Shown piece after piece: positions 26,614 through 36,900 of a DNA stretch of 64,000 nt. How positions within the stretch are numbered: the first letter of the stretch is position 1; each line of letters opens with the position of its first letter. The notes under the pieces are model-generated. The model was not told the DNA's origin. It worked only from the letters and a program-made list of their open reading frames with translations, and made no database searches. The stretch is from Polyangium aurulentum (GTDB lineage Bacteria > Myxococcota_A > Polyangia > Polyangiales > Polyangiaceae): NCBI GenBank assembly GCA_945875545.1, contig CAMCKZ010000001.1, positions 37,979 through 101,978 of the forward strand, in the 5' to 3' direction. A program made the translations under genes and the position numbers.

Positions 26614-27872
26614 GAAAAACCCAAAGGGGATGACGGGGGGATCATATCGACGTCGAGGTCTTCATCGAAAAATGCCACAAGCTCCTCGCGCCGCGCCCGC
26701 GCATCGGCGCGCCCCATTTCGATGAGACGGCGCGCGAACACGCCATCGAAAAGGATGTAAGATGCAAGGTCCGCTTCTTGCGAAAATCCGAGGTCGAAAA
26801 ACGAGTAAAGGCGGCGCGACAGAAACTGGTCGTCGCGGTACTGACCCCTGCGAATATGCTCACCAGCGAGACTTCCGATGTCTTCGGAAGGCCGAATCGC
26901 CAGGGCCTTTACCGCTCGGTAAGCAGCGCCTCCGCGGGCGCGGGCAGCGGCATTCATGACGCTCGAAAAGCTTGAACCAAAGGCGTGCTCGCCGTCTTCG
27001 ATGACGTTGTTGAGGCGCGCGAGAAGTTCGATGTCGGCGTCGAAGTGGTCGAGAAGAAAGGCGTTGAGAACCTTGCCGAGGAGGAACTGCGCGCTCGGGG
27101 CCGAGGTCGATCGCACGGCGCTTTCGCTCTTGGTTGTTCCGCGAACTTCGCGCGAACTGCCGATGGCGAGCACGTGGGTGGCACCAAGACGAAGCGCCGG
27201 AGCGATGGGCGTATTTTGCCGCAGGCCACCATCGATGAAGAGCTCGCCGTCGATCCGCACAGGCGGAAATATGAGGGGAATCGCTGCACTTGCGAGGGCG
27301 TGATCCGCCGTCATGGTGGCGCTTCGAAAGAGCGTGCGTGGCGGCGCAAGACGGGGAATTTCCCAGTCGGGGCTCGTTTGCACAAACAGGTGCGTGCGCC
27401 CCGTATGCACCTCGTTCGCCGAGATCGAAAGGGCTCGAAGATCGTGGCGCTCAAGGCAACGCGAGATCGCCCGCCAGGTGATTTCTGTTTCCACGATGTG
27501 CTGCATCGGTCGCGAATCGAAGAGGCCAATACCGTTTTGGCCGCCGCCAAAAAGAAGCTTGGGCAGACTCGCAATATGGGCGGGGCCGAAGCCCAATACC
27601 TGCGTCGTGTGCAGGTCAAGCCAGAGCTCCACAAGGCGACGCATGCCGAGCACGGGATCGCTCATATGGGCTGCGAGAAAACACGCGTTGATCGCGCCCA
27701 CGCTCGTACCCGTGAGGACGTGAATGCGGGGTGGCTTGCCCTTGAGCCTGGTAATCTCCTCGAAGATCCAAGAAAGAACGCCGACTTCGTACGCGCCGCG
27801 GGCGCCGCCACCCGAGAGCACGATAGCCACGCGGCGACGAAGCGGCGGGGGCAGATCGGTTCGACTCACCAT
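26610..27872 (-). CDS. Patatin-like phospholipase
   Basis: 420 residues. Oxyanion motif GGGARG at 21-26, nucleophile S57 in GTSVG (55-59), and the catalytic Asp in FIDGGLRQN give a complete Ser-Asp dyad. A C-terminal extension of about 150 residues contains LGKVLNAFLLDHFDADIELL, typical of the bacterial patatin group with predicted regulatory domain. No signal peptide. Acts as an acyl hydrolase on phospholipids. The gene precedes prmA with a four-base overlap. Palindrome TGTAAGATGCA at 26756. Confidence 0.88.
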   Translation of the reverse strand: MVSRTDLPPPLRRRVAIVLSGGGARGAYEVGVLSWIFEEITRLKGKPPRIHVLTGTSVGAINACFLAAHMSDPVLGMRRLVELWLDLHTTQVLGFGPAHIASLPKLLFGGGQNGIGLFDSRPMQHIVETEITWRAISRCLERHDLRALSISANEVHTGRTHLFVQTSPDWEIPRLAPPRTLFRSATMTADHALASAAIPLIFPPVRIDGELFIDGGLRQNTPIAPALRLGATHVLAIGSSREVRGTTKSESAVRSTSAPSAQFLLGKVLNAFLLDHFDADIELLARLNNVIEDGEHAFGSSFSSVMNAAARARGGAAYRAVKALAIRPSEDIGSLAGEHIRRGQYRDDQFLSRRLYSFFDLGFSQEADLASYILFDGVFARRLIEMGRADARARREELVAFFDEDLDVDMIPPSSPLGFS

Positions 27873-27944
27873 GCGCCATTGCCTTAGCAGGAGAAAAAAT
27901 AAAGGTCTCCTGAAGCGCCTTGGAGCGAGCTCGGGCGTGCGGGT

Positions 27945-30900
27945 TCAGAGGTGGTTGCCTCGAAGACTCAGAGACGGTGCCACTTGGTAAGATGCGAGCA
28001 AATCGGCGCTGCGAAGCAAACTCTGAACCACATCGCGGCGCAAAAAAAGCGCGCGCAGATGCGGTGACCGAATTTGATCGGCGACCTTTCGTGCATACGC
28101 CAAGCTCCGTTGCAGCGTGGCCAGCGCCTGGGGCGAACGGAGCTCGGTCAGGACAAGTGTGCATATTGCACGGATCGCGAGGCCGTACTCGCAGCCTTGT
28201 ACCGTCTCGACGGGGCCAAGGGTCATGGTGACCAAGTGGTAGGCCTCGTGGGGACTTCCGAGGCGCAGGGCCGCCTCCGCTTGCAGCGCAATGGCGAATA
28301 GTTGAAACGACAAAAGCGACTGCGATTGGGCGAAGCGGGCGGCTTCACTGGCCGTCTGTTTGGCGCGTAGGAACTCCTTGTTGCGAAGGGAAACATACGC
28401 CCGCGCGAGGAGCGCGTGCACCAAGTCGTAGGCGTTGGGCTTGACGGCGATGAAGGCCTCGGTGCCCGCCAAGTAGGCTTCACCCTCGATGAGATCGCCG
28501 CTGTCGACGTGCACCAGCGCCGAGACAATTCGCGTTTCGCCGTAGGAGTCGTAGTCGAGAAAGCGCTCGTGGTATTGCTCTGCGCGGCGCAGGTACACCA
28601 AGGCTTTTGCTGAATCGCCGAGGGCTGCGTAGCAAGCGCCGATGGTGCTCAGGCCGACGGCAACGTGAAGTTTGCTGTCGATTCGCCGCAGTTTTTCCAG
28701 GGCCTCCACCGCGAGGGCCATGGCGTCTTCGTATCGGTCTTGAACATACAGCGCATAGCCTAGACTGATAAGTGACCTACACTCAAGGCGTACAGCTCCT
28801 ACGCGCCGGAATACCGCAATTGCATCCGCGTATGTTCGCTGCGCATCTTCGACGCGGCCGACGCGGCGAAGAAGCACACCCTGAAGTCTGCTGATGGCGG
28901 CGCGGAGACGCACGGGCGGTCGGCCCTGGCGGTCGAGGCTGTCGCAGACCGCGAGCGCCTCGTCGCAGTCTTGGAGCGCGCGATGGGCCTCACCGAGTTC
29001 GCGGCGGCATTCGATCAACAGGGCCAGCGCCTCGACGAGGCGATCTTCAAGGCCCATGCGCCGTGCCAAGGAGACCACGCGCTCGGCCAAGAGCAGCGCG
29101 TCTGCGAGGTTGCCCTGGTCTTGCTGGAACCGCCCCATGCGAAGGAGCGCGACGACCACGAGAGCGCCCTTTCGTGACCGCGCTGCGATCAATCGAAGCG
29201 TGCGCAAATGCCTTTCGCGGTCGACCACGCGGCCCTGCACGCGCGCGTTGGCTTCGAAGGCTTCGTGGGCGAAAATGCGGCGATCGTCGTCGTTGCGGGT
29301 GAGTCGAAGAACATGATGGGCAACTTCTTCCGCCGTCAGGCTGTCATCGACCGCGCGGGCCGCGCTAAGCGCCTCAAGGTAGGCGTCCACCGCGCGATTG
29401 GGGGCATCGGCCGATTCGAAATGACGAGCGACGGTGACCGCCTGCACGCCTCGGTAATTCGACAGGAGGGATCGGTACTCACCGATTTGCGAATGGCGCC
29501 GCACGCGTTCGGAGGCGGGCATGGTGGCATTGGCCACGTCGCGCAAAAGTGGATGACGAAAGTCGAGATCATCTCCCTTCACGTCGATCATTCCGCGCGC
29601 CGAAAGTCTTGCTACGGAGTCGTCGGCAAACCCTCCTTGCAGGAGTTCGAGTTCGCCGATGAGGATCGAACCTCCCGAGACCGCGAGCCAATCGACGACG
29701 CTGCGTTCGTCGGGCGGCAACTCCGTAAGACGAAGACTGAGAGCCTGTTCAAGCGTAGACGGAAGGTCGTCTCCGTCGCGCTCATGATGCCGCAGAAGGC
29801 TCGCGCCGCGATGATCGCCCGCCGCTTCGTCGACCATCTCGAGAGCACCGCGTTCGGCGAGGGCGTCGATGAGTTCGAGAAGAAAAAAAGGATTGCCGCC
29901 CGCGCGGTCGATGAGGTCTCCGCAAGCTTCTTCGACCTCGCCATCGACGCCAAAGTGACTCGTCACGATGCGCGCTTGATCGCTGCGCCCAAGGGGACGC
30001 AGGGCGATGGCGGGAAAGGCCTCCAGCACATGGCGCACCCGGGCATCGGGACGGCCCACGAGCAGAACCAAGATGCGCGCATGTTCGCCTCTTCGCAGCA
30101 AATCGCCTAGTAAATCCATACTTCGGTCGTCAACCCAGTGGGCGCCATCGATGACCGCAACGACGGTTCTACGGTGGGACAATGCGGCGAGCAGTCGACG
30201 CGTACCGAGAACAAGTTGATGCCTTCGCGCGGCCGGATCGTCGTCGAGCAGCGCACGCGGAGAGGGAAACGCGAGGTCCGCCAGAACGACCGGAATATCG
30301 GCCGCTTGGGGCCCGAAGATGACGCGCAGTTGCTCCGTGGCATCGGCCTTTGAACCCGACGAATCGAGTCCAAGAATCTGCCGAATGAGCTCGCCGATGG
30401 TGCCGTACGGGATGTCGCGCTTGCCCGGAGTTACCTCGACGTAAAGGGTGCGTGCCTCGGGATGCTGCGCGAGAAATGAGCGCACAAGTTCACTCTTGCC
30501 GATGCCCATCTCGCCGACGATGGAGCGGCACGTGACCATGCCCGGCGCGTTCGCCGTCCCCGTGGCCTCAAAGAGTGCGGCGCGAAGTTCGTTCAGTTCG
30601 ACGTCGCGACCAAACAGTGCCGCCTGCGAGAGGAGCACCTCGCGATCGCGTTCGCCGCGCGTGAGGGCGCGCACGAGCGAATAGGTGCGCATCGACTCGG
30701 GGAGCGAGGGATCGTGGAGCTGCAACAGATTGATTGCGCGCGCGTCTTCCCAGATGAATTCGCGCTTCACGAGGCGGTACACGCCGCCTGCGACGAGGGT
30801 GCGACCAACCTCCGCGCGCTGGGAAAAAAGCTCAATAAACGCTTGCGACGGCTCCCGGAGCGACACCTTGTCGAGGCAGTCGTCGCGGTCACGGTAGCCC

Positions 30901-32279
30901 GCTGCTTCACCGCGAACGATCGAGATTGCACCGCCCCAATCGGCAGCCTCGTCGCGGCAAAATTCGCGAAGCCGTTCGTGCGTATCGGCGGCGCAGCGGC
31001 ACGCGTGCCTCGGGGCGTCGCCCTGCTCAAGTTCGAGTCCCGCGATGGCCGTTGCCCGCAGTCCGGCCCACGTCCACCGGAGGCGGTGGCGCAGCGCGAC
31101 GTCGTCGAGGGCCTTCTTGACCTGACCGAGGGACGCGGCATTTTGATCCACGGGCGTCGCGGAGGAATCGCCGCGATGCACGAGGGTGATCGACAGAATC
31201 GCGACCCGGCGCACCTCTTTGACGCGCGGTTCATCGGCGAGAGCCGCAGGGGCTTCGGCGCTCGTTTTATTGCGGTCGCCGAGCCCGTGACCCGGGCCCT
31301 GGGGATAAAGGCTCGTCGAGTTTGCGGCGGCCGGGGCATCGCGTCCCAAGAGCTGCGTGATCAGATCTTCAAGAGCGAGAGAGTCAGGAAATTGCCCATC
31401 GGCGGCCAAGGCATCGCGAATGGCCTGCGCCAATTGCCGCCCGCTTTCGAACCGATCTTCGCGCTCCGGCGCGAGGGCCCGCATGACGATCGCCTCGATG
31501 GCCGGCGGGACGTTGTTCGCCACCGTGGACGGCCGCTCCACGATGCCGCTTCGAACGATGTCGAGGAGGGCTTCTCCTCCGAGCCCGGCGTGCATCGGCT
31601 GCATCGCGAGGGCCTCCCAGAGCACAGCGCCGAGGGCGTAAATGTCCGTACGCCGGTCGACCTTTTCGCCCCGCGCCTGCTCCGGAGACATGTACGCAAA
31701 CTTGCCCTTGAGGACCCCCGTTTCTTCTTTGAAGGGCCGCGCGCTCGCAATGCCGAAGTCGGCGATCTTCGCCGATCCGTCAAACGACAAAAGAATATTT
31801 TGCGGCGACACATCGCGATGAACGATGTCCAGGGGCTGGTTGGCCTCGTCGCGTTTTTCGTGTGCATAATGCAAGCCCTTCGCGACCTCGGCGATGATCC
31901 ACGCGGAGAGCCAAGGCCCGAGCGAGAGCCCGGACGAACGAGCCGCACCAAGCAATTTTCCTAGATCTGGGCCCTCCACGTGCTCCATCGTGAGAAGGAG
32001 CACTCCGCCCGGTTCTTCAAACAGTTCGTAGACGTGAACGATGTTCGGATGATTAAGCCGCGTCGCGAGCAGGGCCTCTTCGATGAACATCGATCGCAGA
32101 CGCCGCGACTCGCCGTGAACCGCCAAAATCCGTTTCACGACAACGAGTTTGCGTGTGCCCTCGGCCCCCGGTTTGCTCGCAAGAAACACCTCCGCCATAC
32201 CGCCAGAGCCGAGGCGCCGCACGATGTCGAAGTGCCCGAGGCGGGCGGGGATGGGTTCCTGGCTATCGGCTCGCGGCAT
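27945..32279 (-). CDS. Ser/Thr protein kinase fused to cyclase-like, AAA ATPase and TPR regions
   Basis: 1444 residues. Kinase domain (about 15-295): G-loop LGSGGMAEV, K49, HRDVSPQN with D156, DFG at 174-176, SPE at 198-200; all catalytic residues present. Residues about 355-545 resemble a degenerate nucleotide-cyclase-like domain (RVAILSITLVHRG, without both metal Asp), an assignment by position. Then AAA: Walker A GEMGIGKS at 589-596 and a Walker B-like VVAVIDGAHWVDD. The C-terminal about 500 residues are TPR-like helices. Likely a cytoplasmic signal transducer of myxobacterial type. No phosphatase neighbour. It diverges from the DUF4388 gene. Palindromes at 28160 and 31863. Confidence 0.9.
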   Translation of the reverse strand: MPRADSQEPIPARLGHFDIVRRLGSGGMAEVFLASKPGAEGTRKLVVVKRILAVHGESRRLRSMFIEEALLATRLNHPNIVHVYELFEEPGGVLLLTMEHVEGPDLGKLLGAARSSGLSLGPWLSAWIIAEVAKGLHYAHEKRDEANQPLDIVHRDVSPQNILLSFDGSAKIADFGIASARPFKEETGVLKGKFAYMSPEQARGEKVDRRTDIYALGAVLWEALAMQPMHAGLGGEALLDIVRSGIVERPSTVANNVPPAIEAIVMRALAPEREDRFESGRQLAQAIRDALAADGQFPDSLALEDLITQLLGRDAPAAANSTSLYPQGPGHGLGDRNKTSAEAPAALADEPRVKEVRRVAILSITLVHRGDSSATPVDQNAASLGQVKKALDDVALRHRLRWTWAGLRATAIAGLELEQGDAPRHACRCAADTHERLREFCRDEAADWGGAISIVRGEAAGYRDRDDCLDKVSLREPSQAFIELFSQRAEVGRTLVAGGVYRLVKREFIWEDARAINLLQLHDPSLPESMRTYSLVRALTRGERDREVLLSQAALFGRDVELNELRAALFEATGTANAPGMVTCRSIVGEMGIGKSELVRSFLAQHPEARTLYVEVTPGKRDIPYGTIGELIRQILGLDSSGSKADATEQLRVIFGPQAADIPVVLADLAFPSPRALLDDDPAARRHQLVLGTRRLLAALSHRRTVVAVIDGAHWVDDRSMDLLGDLLRRGEHARILVLLVGRPDARVRHVLEAFPAIALRPLGRSDQARIVTSHFGVDGEVEEACGDLIDRAGGNPFFLLELIDALAERGALEMVDEAAGDHRGASLLRHHERDGDDLPSTLEQALSLRLTELPPDERSVVDWLAVSGGSILIGELELLQGGFADDSVARLSARGMIDVKGDDLDFRHPLLRDVANATMPASERVRRHSQIGEYRSLLSNYRGVQAVTVARHFESADAPNRAVDAYLEALSAARAVDDSLTAEEVAHHVLRLTRNDDDRRIFAHEAFEANARVQGRVVDRERHLRTLRLIAARSRKGALVVVALLRMGRFQQDQGNLADALLLAERVVSLARRMGLEDRLVEALALLIECRRELGEAHRALQDCDEALAVCDSLDRQGRPPVRLRAAISRLQGVLLRRVGRVEDAQRTYADAIAVFRRVGAVRLECRSLISLGYALYVQDRYEDAMALAVEALEKLRRIDSKLHVAVGLSTIGACYAALGDSAKALVYLRRAEQYHERFLDYDSYGETRIVSALVHVDSGDLIEGEAYLAGTEAFIAVKPNAYDLVHALLARAYVSLRNKEFLRAKQTASEAARFAQSQSLLSFQLFAIALQAEAALRLGSPHEAYHLVTMTLGPVETVQGCEYGLAIRAICTLVLTELRSPQALATLQRSLAYARKVADQIRSPHLRALFLRRDVVQSLLRSADLLASYQVAPSLSLRGNHL

Positions 32280-32403
32280 CGGTCATCCGCGAGAGAGGGT
32301 ACCATGGCGGATTGGCGGTGGTGCCGGGGGAATTGGAGACGGGACCGCGAATACCTGCGCCGAAGGTGTCAAACTGCGCGATACTTTAGCTTCGAGGGTC
32401 AGC

Positions 32404-34137
32404 ATGTCGGAAGTCCAAACAATCGCAGATGCCACGCCTTCCGCAACGGGAGTGTTGGCGCGCACGCCCCTGGCCCATCTCTACATTTACCTCTCGGAAC
32501 GTCGCCTCACGGGAACCCTCGTTTTGCGGCCCGCCGATGGCCCCGAGGCAAGTCTCTACATCCGAGAAGGTCACGCCCTTCGCATTCACACGACGGAGCC
32601 TGCGCACTACCTGGGCCGCGTCCTCACAGACCTCGGGTACATCAACGAACACCAGTTGCGCATCTCGCTCGATCGCCTGAAGGCGGAGCGAAAACAACAT
32701 GGTCAAATTCTGATCGAGTCGGGTTTTATCAGTGCTGCGCAGCTCGCCGACGGCCTTCTGCAGCAGGCTAACCGCAAGTTGCGCGCCATCTTTCGCCTCG
32801 CGCCGGCCACCACGTACGCGTATTATGCCGCCGCCGATTTCGTCGGTGCCGCGTCCACCGATTCACCGATCGCGATCGATTTGTTGCCGGTGACGTGGCG
32901 CGCGATCAACGAGTACCCAAACTGGGACACCGTTCACGCAACGATTCAGCGCGTCGGCGGCGGAAAGATGCACCTTGCACACAACGCCGACCTTGCTCGC
33001 TGCGAATTTCTCCACGACGAATCCGCGGCGGCCCTCGCGCTGAAGACTTCGCGCAGCATCGATGAGCTCGCGGGGCTTGGGTTGCTCGATGCGCGCACCT
33101 GCGATTTGCTCGTGTATTTCCTGATGATTACCAAGCAAGTGGAAGTTTTTGGTTCCACGGTGGGCGACCAAGACGCCTCGTCGCTGCGTTTTTCCAGGAA
33201 CTCGTCTATTCCGTCGGGCCCTCCCAGTACTCCGGGTTCCACTGGTTCCAACAGCGCCCCGAGCGGGGCTCACGCGACGGCGCCGGTTTCCGGGTCGCGG
33301 CCCTCGAGTCTGGATCTCCTTGTTCCTCCTTCGGGGCCAGCGTCCACGCCCTCGGGTGTGACGCTTTCTGCGTCCCTCGACGAGCGCCGCATCGAGGTCG
33401 CGCGAATTCACGACAACCTGGAAAACCTCGACTATTTCGCCTTGATGGGCCTGCCGCGCACGGCGGTCTCCGCCGACGTATCCAAGGCATTTGTCGGCCT
33501 CGCCAAGCGCTGGCATCCCGACAGGCTCTCCGCCGAGTTCGCGGAACTGCGCGGCGCCTACGCAACCGTATTTGCGCGCATCAGCGAGGCGCATGGCACC
33601 CTCAGCAACGACGAGCAACGGGCGGCGTATCTTGCGCGCGATCCGAAGGGCTCGTCGGCGTCCGTCGATGCCGCGGTTGCAAGCTCCTTGACGGCCGCCG
33701 CGGCCCACCAAAAGGCAGAGTTTTTCCTGGCGCGCGGAGATTTGTCGGAGGCCGAGACGCTGGCCCGCCGGGCCCTCGAACTTGATCCGCAAGCGCCCGA
33801 AATCCAATCGCTTGTGGCCTGGATCGATGGCTCGCGGGCTGGGGCCTCGGAGCGCGCGGTAGAAGAGGCGATCGCGAGGCTCTCGCTCGCCCTTGAAGCG
33901 TCTGAAACCCTCGAAAAGGCGCTCTGTTGGCGCGGTGCGCTCTTCAAAAAACTCGGGCGCTTGGCCGACGGAATTGCAGATTACAAGCGGGCTTTCGATC
34001 TCAACCCGAACAACATCGATGCGGCGCGCGAAGTGCGTTTGTACCACATGCGGCAAAGCAAAGACGACCCCTCGGGAGGGGCCGTGCCGTCGTCGAACGC
34101 GTCGACCAATCTGCTGCGTCGCTTGATGAAAAAGTAG
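32404..34137 (+). CDS. DUF4388 (PATAN-like) protein with J domain and TPR repeats
   Basis: 577 residues. Residues about 15-140 form the DUF4388-type region (LAHLYIYLSERRLTGTLVLR, then LYIREGHALRIHT) followed by helices. A Ser/Pro-rich linker spans 255-330. The J-like domain (about 340-410) retains HPD at 371-373 in KRWHPDRLS, and TPR-like helices follow at about 440-560. DUF4388 proteins are linked to gliding and signalling in Myxococcota. The start ATG 32404 has GAGGG upstream. It is divergent from the kinase gene (124 bases). Its stop is in a 16-bp tandem duplication. Palindromes at 32969 and 33975. Confidence 0.85.
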   Translation: MSEVQTIADATPSATGVLARTPLAHLYIYLSERRLTGTLVLRPADGPEASLYIREGHALRIHTTEPAHYLGRVLTDLGYINEHQLRISLDRLKAERKQHGQILIESGFISAAQLADGLLQQANRKLRAIFRLAPATTYAYYAAADFVGAASTDSPIAIDLLPVTWRAINEYPNWDTVHATIQRVGGGKMHLAHNADLARCEFLHDESAAALALKTSRSIDELAGLGLLDARTCDLLVYFLMITKQVEVFGSTVGDQDASSLRFSRNSSIPSGPPSTPGSTGSNSAPSGAHATAPVSGSRPSSLDLLVPPSGPASTPSGVTLSASLDERRIEVARIHDNLENLDYFALMGLPRTAVSADVSKAFVGLAKRWHPDRLSAEFAELRGAYATVFARISEAHGTLSNDEQRAAYLARDPKGSSASVDAAVASSLTAAAAHQKAEFFLARGDLSEAETLARRALELDPQAPEIQSLVAWIDGSRAGASERAVEEAIARLSLALEASETLEKALCWRGALFKKLGRLADGIADYKRAFDLNPNNIDAAREVRLYHMRQSKDDPSGGAVPSSNASTNLLRRLMKK

Positions 34138-34165
34138 CTTTCGCGGCGCGTAGCTTTCGCGGCGC
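34134..34165 (+). repeat. Exact 16-bp tandem duplication containing the stop codon
   Basis: GTAGCTTTCGCGGCGC occurs twice in direct succession (34134-34149 and 34150-34165). The TAG stop of the DUF4388-J gene is in the first unit; because the unit is 16 bases, the second TAG is in another reading frame. Confidence 0.85.
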
Positions 34166-34190
34166 GCAACGCCCCACGACCAAGAAGGCC

Positions 34191-36833
34191 TTAGCCCTTC
34201 TTTTTGAGCTTTTTTGCTGCGTTTCGCACGGTCTTTGAGGCCTTCGGGCTTACAGCCGCTTTTTTCGGTTTGCGCTTGCGGGCTTCGTCGGGCGTGGCCG
34301 CCGGCGCAGGCTTGCCTTTGCCGTGTACGCTGAGGCGAGGCCGGCCCGTGGCGAAGGTTTCGATGGCCCGGGCACCTTTGTTGGCACCCTTGGCGTCGAC
34401 CTTCGCGGCGGCGCGCTCCTTGGTGCGTTTGGCGGCCCGCGTTCGGTACGCATCAAGGGCGTTGTCGTCGTTGCCGTGGGCCCGGGTGATCGTTCCGAGG
34501 CGCGTTCCGAGGAGCTGGCGGCGGACGAGGGAGATGTCGTCGAGGCGCACCGCGACGCGGTCGCCAATGGTGATGCGATCGCCGCTGCGCAGGCCCACGA
34601 TCGCGAGGCCCTCGTCGTCGCAGGCGTACGAGTCGGAGCCGAGGGAGTCGATGCGAAGAAGGATGTCGACGAAGGGGGCGTCGAGGGTGACGTAAGCGCC
34701 CGTAGCCGTGCACGAAGACACGGTGCCTTCGAAGCGTTCGCCGACCCGGTCGCGCATGATCCAACAGCGGTACACATCGACGGTCCCGCGTTCCACTTCC
34801 ATGGCCGCGCGTTCCATCGTGGAGGCCTGCGAGGCGGCGACGCCGAGCTTCGACGGATCGAGGGCGGTGCGCGCTGTGCCCGCGATAATTGCTGCAACTG
34901 CGCGATGCGCGCAGAGGTCGGGGTAGCGGCGAATGGGGCTTGTAAAGTGCAGGTATGCCGGTGCGGCAAGACCAAAGTGCCCGAGGTTTGTTGTGTCGTA
35001 GATGGCCTGCTTCATCGACCGCAGAAGCAGCATCGACAGGACGGCCCCGAAGGGTTCGGCGGCGTACCGACGAAGGAGCTCCGACACCTTCTTGGGATCG
35101 TGCGCGTCTTCCTCCGCGAAGGCGATGCCCATCGTCTCGCAAAAGTGCGTGAACCGTTCGAGTTTCTTCGGATCGGGGCTGCCGTGATTTCGAAAAATCG
35201 CTGGAAGCTCCCGGCTCAAAAGCTCCTTGGCTACGCACTCATTCGCGAGGAGCATGAGCTCTTCGACGAGCTGGTACGCCTTGCGCATGCCGTCTGACGA
35301 AGCGCGGCGGACGATGTCGGTGGGCTCGCGGGAGACGGCATCGAAGACCACCTTCGGCTCCGGCAGCTCGAAATCAAGAGCGCCCCGATCCATGCGCTTT
35401 GCACGCAGTTTGCGGGTCAGTTCGTAGGCCACCTCGAGGTTCGGCAAAAACTCTTTTGCGTCGCCGAGGTCGTCGCCGTTTGAAGGTTCGAGACCCAAAG
35501 CCCGCGCCGCTTGGCCATAGGTGAGCAAGGCCCGACCCGTCATAATCGCTGAAAAAAGACGGACGGACTCGATCGTGCCGTTCGCGTCGAGGTCGACCTC
35601 AACCCCCTGGCAAAGGCGCTGCTTGCGCGGCAACAGCGAGCAGAGATTCGACGACAGCACCCGCGGCAGCATGGGAATCGCGCGCGTCGGCAAATACACG
35701 GTGCAGCCCCGCTGCGAAGCGTCGCGATCGATGGCCGTGCCGGGGCGCACAAACGCGCTGACGTCGGCGATGGCCACGAAAACTTTGTAACCACCGGCGC
35801 CGCGGCGCTCCACGTGGACCGCGTCGTCGTGGTCGCGGGCGTCGTCGGGATCGATGGCGAGGAACGGGACGTGTTCGAGGTTTTCGCGCCCTTCGAGGAG
35901 CGCCGGAGGAACCTCGTCGCCGAAGCTTTCGGCTTCCGCGAGAACGTCGTCGGGCTGCAGTTCTTCGATGCCCGCGACGAGCAGAAGCTTGCGCGATTCG
36001 CCCTCCAACGTGCCGGGACGGCCGAGGGTGGCAATGAGTTCGCCCTCAGGATTTTCGCCCGGAAGCTCAGGCCAGCGCGTGATCGCCACGACCACGAGAT
36101 CGCCGTCTTCGCCTGAGTTTCCCTTGGCCGCCGACGACTCCGCATCGATCGCGCGCGTGAGCACGATGGGGCCACGAACGCGGTTGTCGTCGGGCTCCAC
36201 AAAGCGCGAACCGCGGCGTGAACGCAGGATTCCAGCGACCCTCGTGCGCGCGCGACCGAGCACCTCGAGGACCGCGCCCTCGAGCCCTTTTTCGGTCTGT
36301 CGGCGAATTGCGACCTTCACCCGGTCTCCGTGCATGGCCCCGCTCAAAGACTCAGGAGGCAGGAAAATCCCTGTGCCCTGCGGGTCGTTGACGAAACCGA
36401 ACCCCCGCGGATTCATGTTGAGAACCGCCTCGAGGGTTTCTTCGCGAAGGCGTTCGCGGCGCAGCTTGATTCGTTGCCCTGGCCGCCGTGAAACGAGGCC
36501 CTCGGACACGAGCTTCTCAACGACGCCATCGAGTTCATCGATGTCGTACGATGGAACCCCAAGCTTCGCGGCTAGTTCGCGTATGTTCCACGCGCGGTCT
36601 TCGCTTTCGAGAGCAGCGGTAATGGCTTCGCGAGACGCGGCTGCCGCAAGCTTCGGGGCCTTGACCGCCGGCGCTTGACTCGGTGCCGGCGTCGATAGAC
36701 GGTAGCCCGGCGCGGGCGCAGCGAGATCACTGTGGTTTTCCAGCCTCTTCGTAAGCGCGGCGGGCCTCGCGAGCCTGGCAGGCGTGGTGGGCTTGGCGGG
36801 CTTGGCGGGCTTCTTCAGGCGGTCGTTCTTCAT
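34191..36833 (-). CDS. rnr: Exoribonuclease R (RNase R/VacB)
   Basis: 880 residues. 3'-5' hydrolytic exoribonuclease for structured RNA. The N-terminal extension is Lys/Pro/Ala rich, then a winged-helix segment (REAITAALESEDRAWNIREL), cold-shock-type domains (GFGFVNDPQGTGIFLPPES), the RNB core with the magnesium-binding acidic set in DPDDARDHDDAVHVE, the conserved HFTSPIRRYPDLCAHR, and a C-terminal S1 domain (GERFEGTVSSCTATGAYVTL) with a basic tail. All catalytic Asp are visible. ATG 36833 lacks an obvious ribosome site. Its promoter region is shared with a divergent small lipoprotein gene. Confidence 0.95.
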   Translation of the reverse strand: MKNDRLKKPAKPAKPTTPARLARPAALTKRLENHSDLAAPAPGYRLSTPAPSQAPAVKAPKLAAAASREAITAALESEDRAWNIRELAAKLGVPSYDIDELDGVVEKLVSEGLVSRRPGQRIKLRRERLREETLEAVLNMNPRGFGFVNDPQGTGIFLPPESLSGAMHGDRVKVAIRRQTEKGLEGAVLEVLGRARTRVAGILRSRRGSRFVEPDDNRVRGPIVLTRAIDAESSAAKGNSGEDGDLVVVAITRWPELPGENPEGELIATLGRPGTLEGESRKLLLVAGIEELQPDDVLAEAESFGDEVPPALLEGRENLEHVPFLAIDPDDARDHDDAVHVERRGAGGYKVFVAIADVSAFVRPGTAIDRDASQRGCTVYLPTRAIPMLPRVLSSNLCSLLPRKQRLCQGVEVDLDANGTIESVRLFSAIMTGRALLTYGQAARALGLEPSNGDDLGDAKEFLPNLEVAYELTRKLRAKRMDRGALDFELPEPKVVFDAVSREPTDIVRRASSDGMRKAYQLVEELMLLANECVAKELLSRELPAIFRNHGSPDPKKLERFTHFCETMGIAFAEEDAHDPKKVSELLRRYAAEPFGAVLSMLLLRSMKQAIYDTTNLGHFGLAAPAYLHFTSPIRRYPDLCAHRAVAAIIAGTARTALDPSKLGVAASQASTMERAAMEVERGTVDVYRCWIMRDRVGERFEGTVSSCTATGAYVTLDAPFVDILLRIDSLGSDSYACDDEGLAIVGLRSGDRITIGDRVAVRLDDISLVRRQLLGTRLGTITRAHGNDDNALDAYRTRAAKRTKERAAAKVDAKGANKGARAIETFATGRPRLSVHGKGKPAPAATPDEARKRKPKKAAVSPKASKTVRNAAKKLKKKG

Positions 36834-36900
36834 GTGCGTTGGGCGTGTAGGCCCTGGCTGCCGGTGCTAGCCGAAGGGCCTGGAAAGAACGAGGAAACAG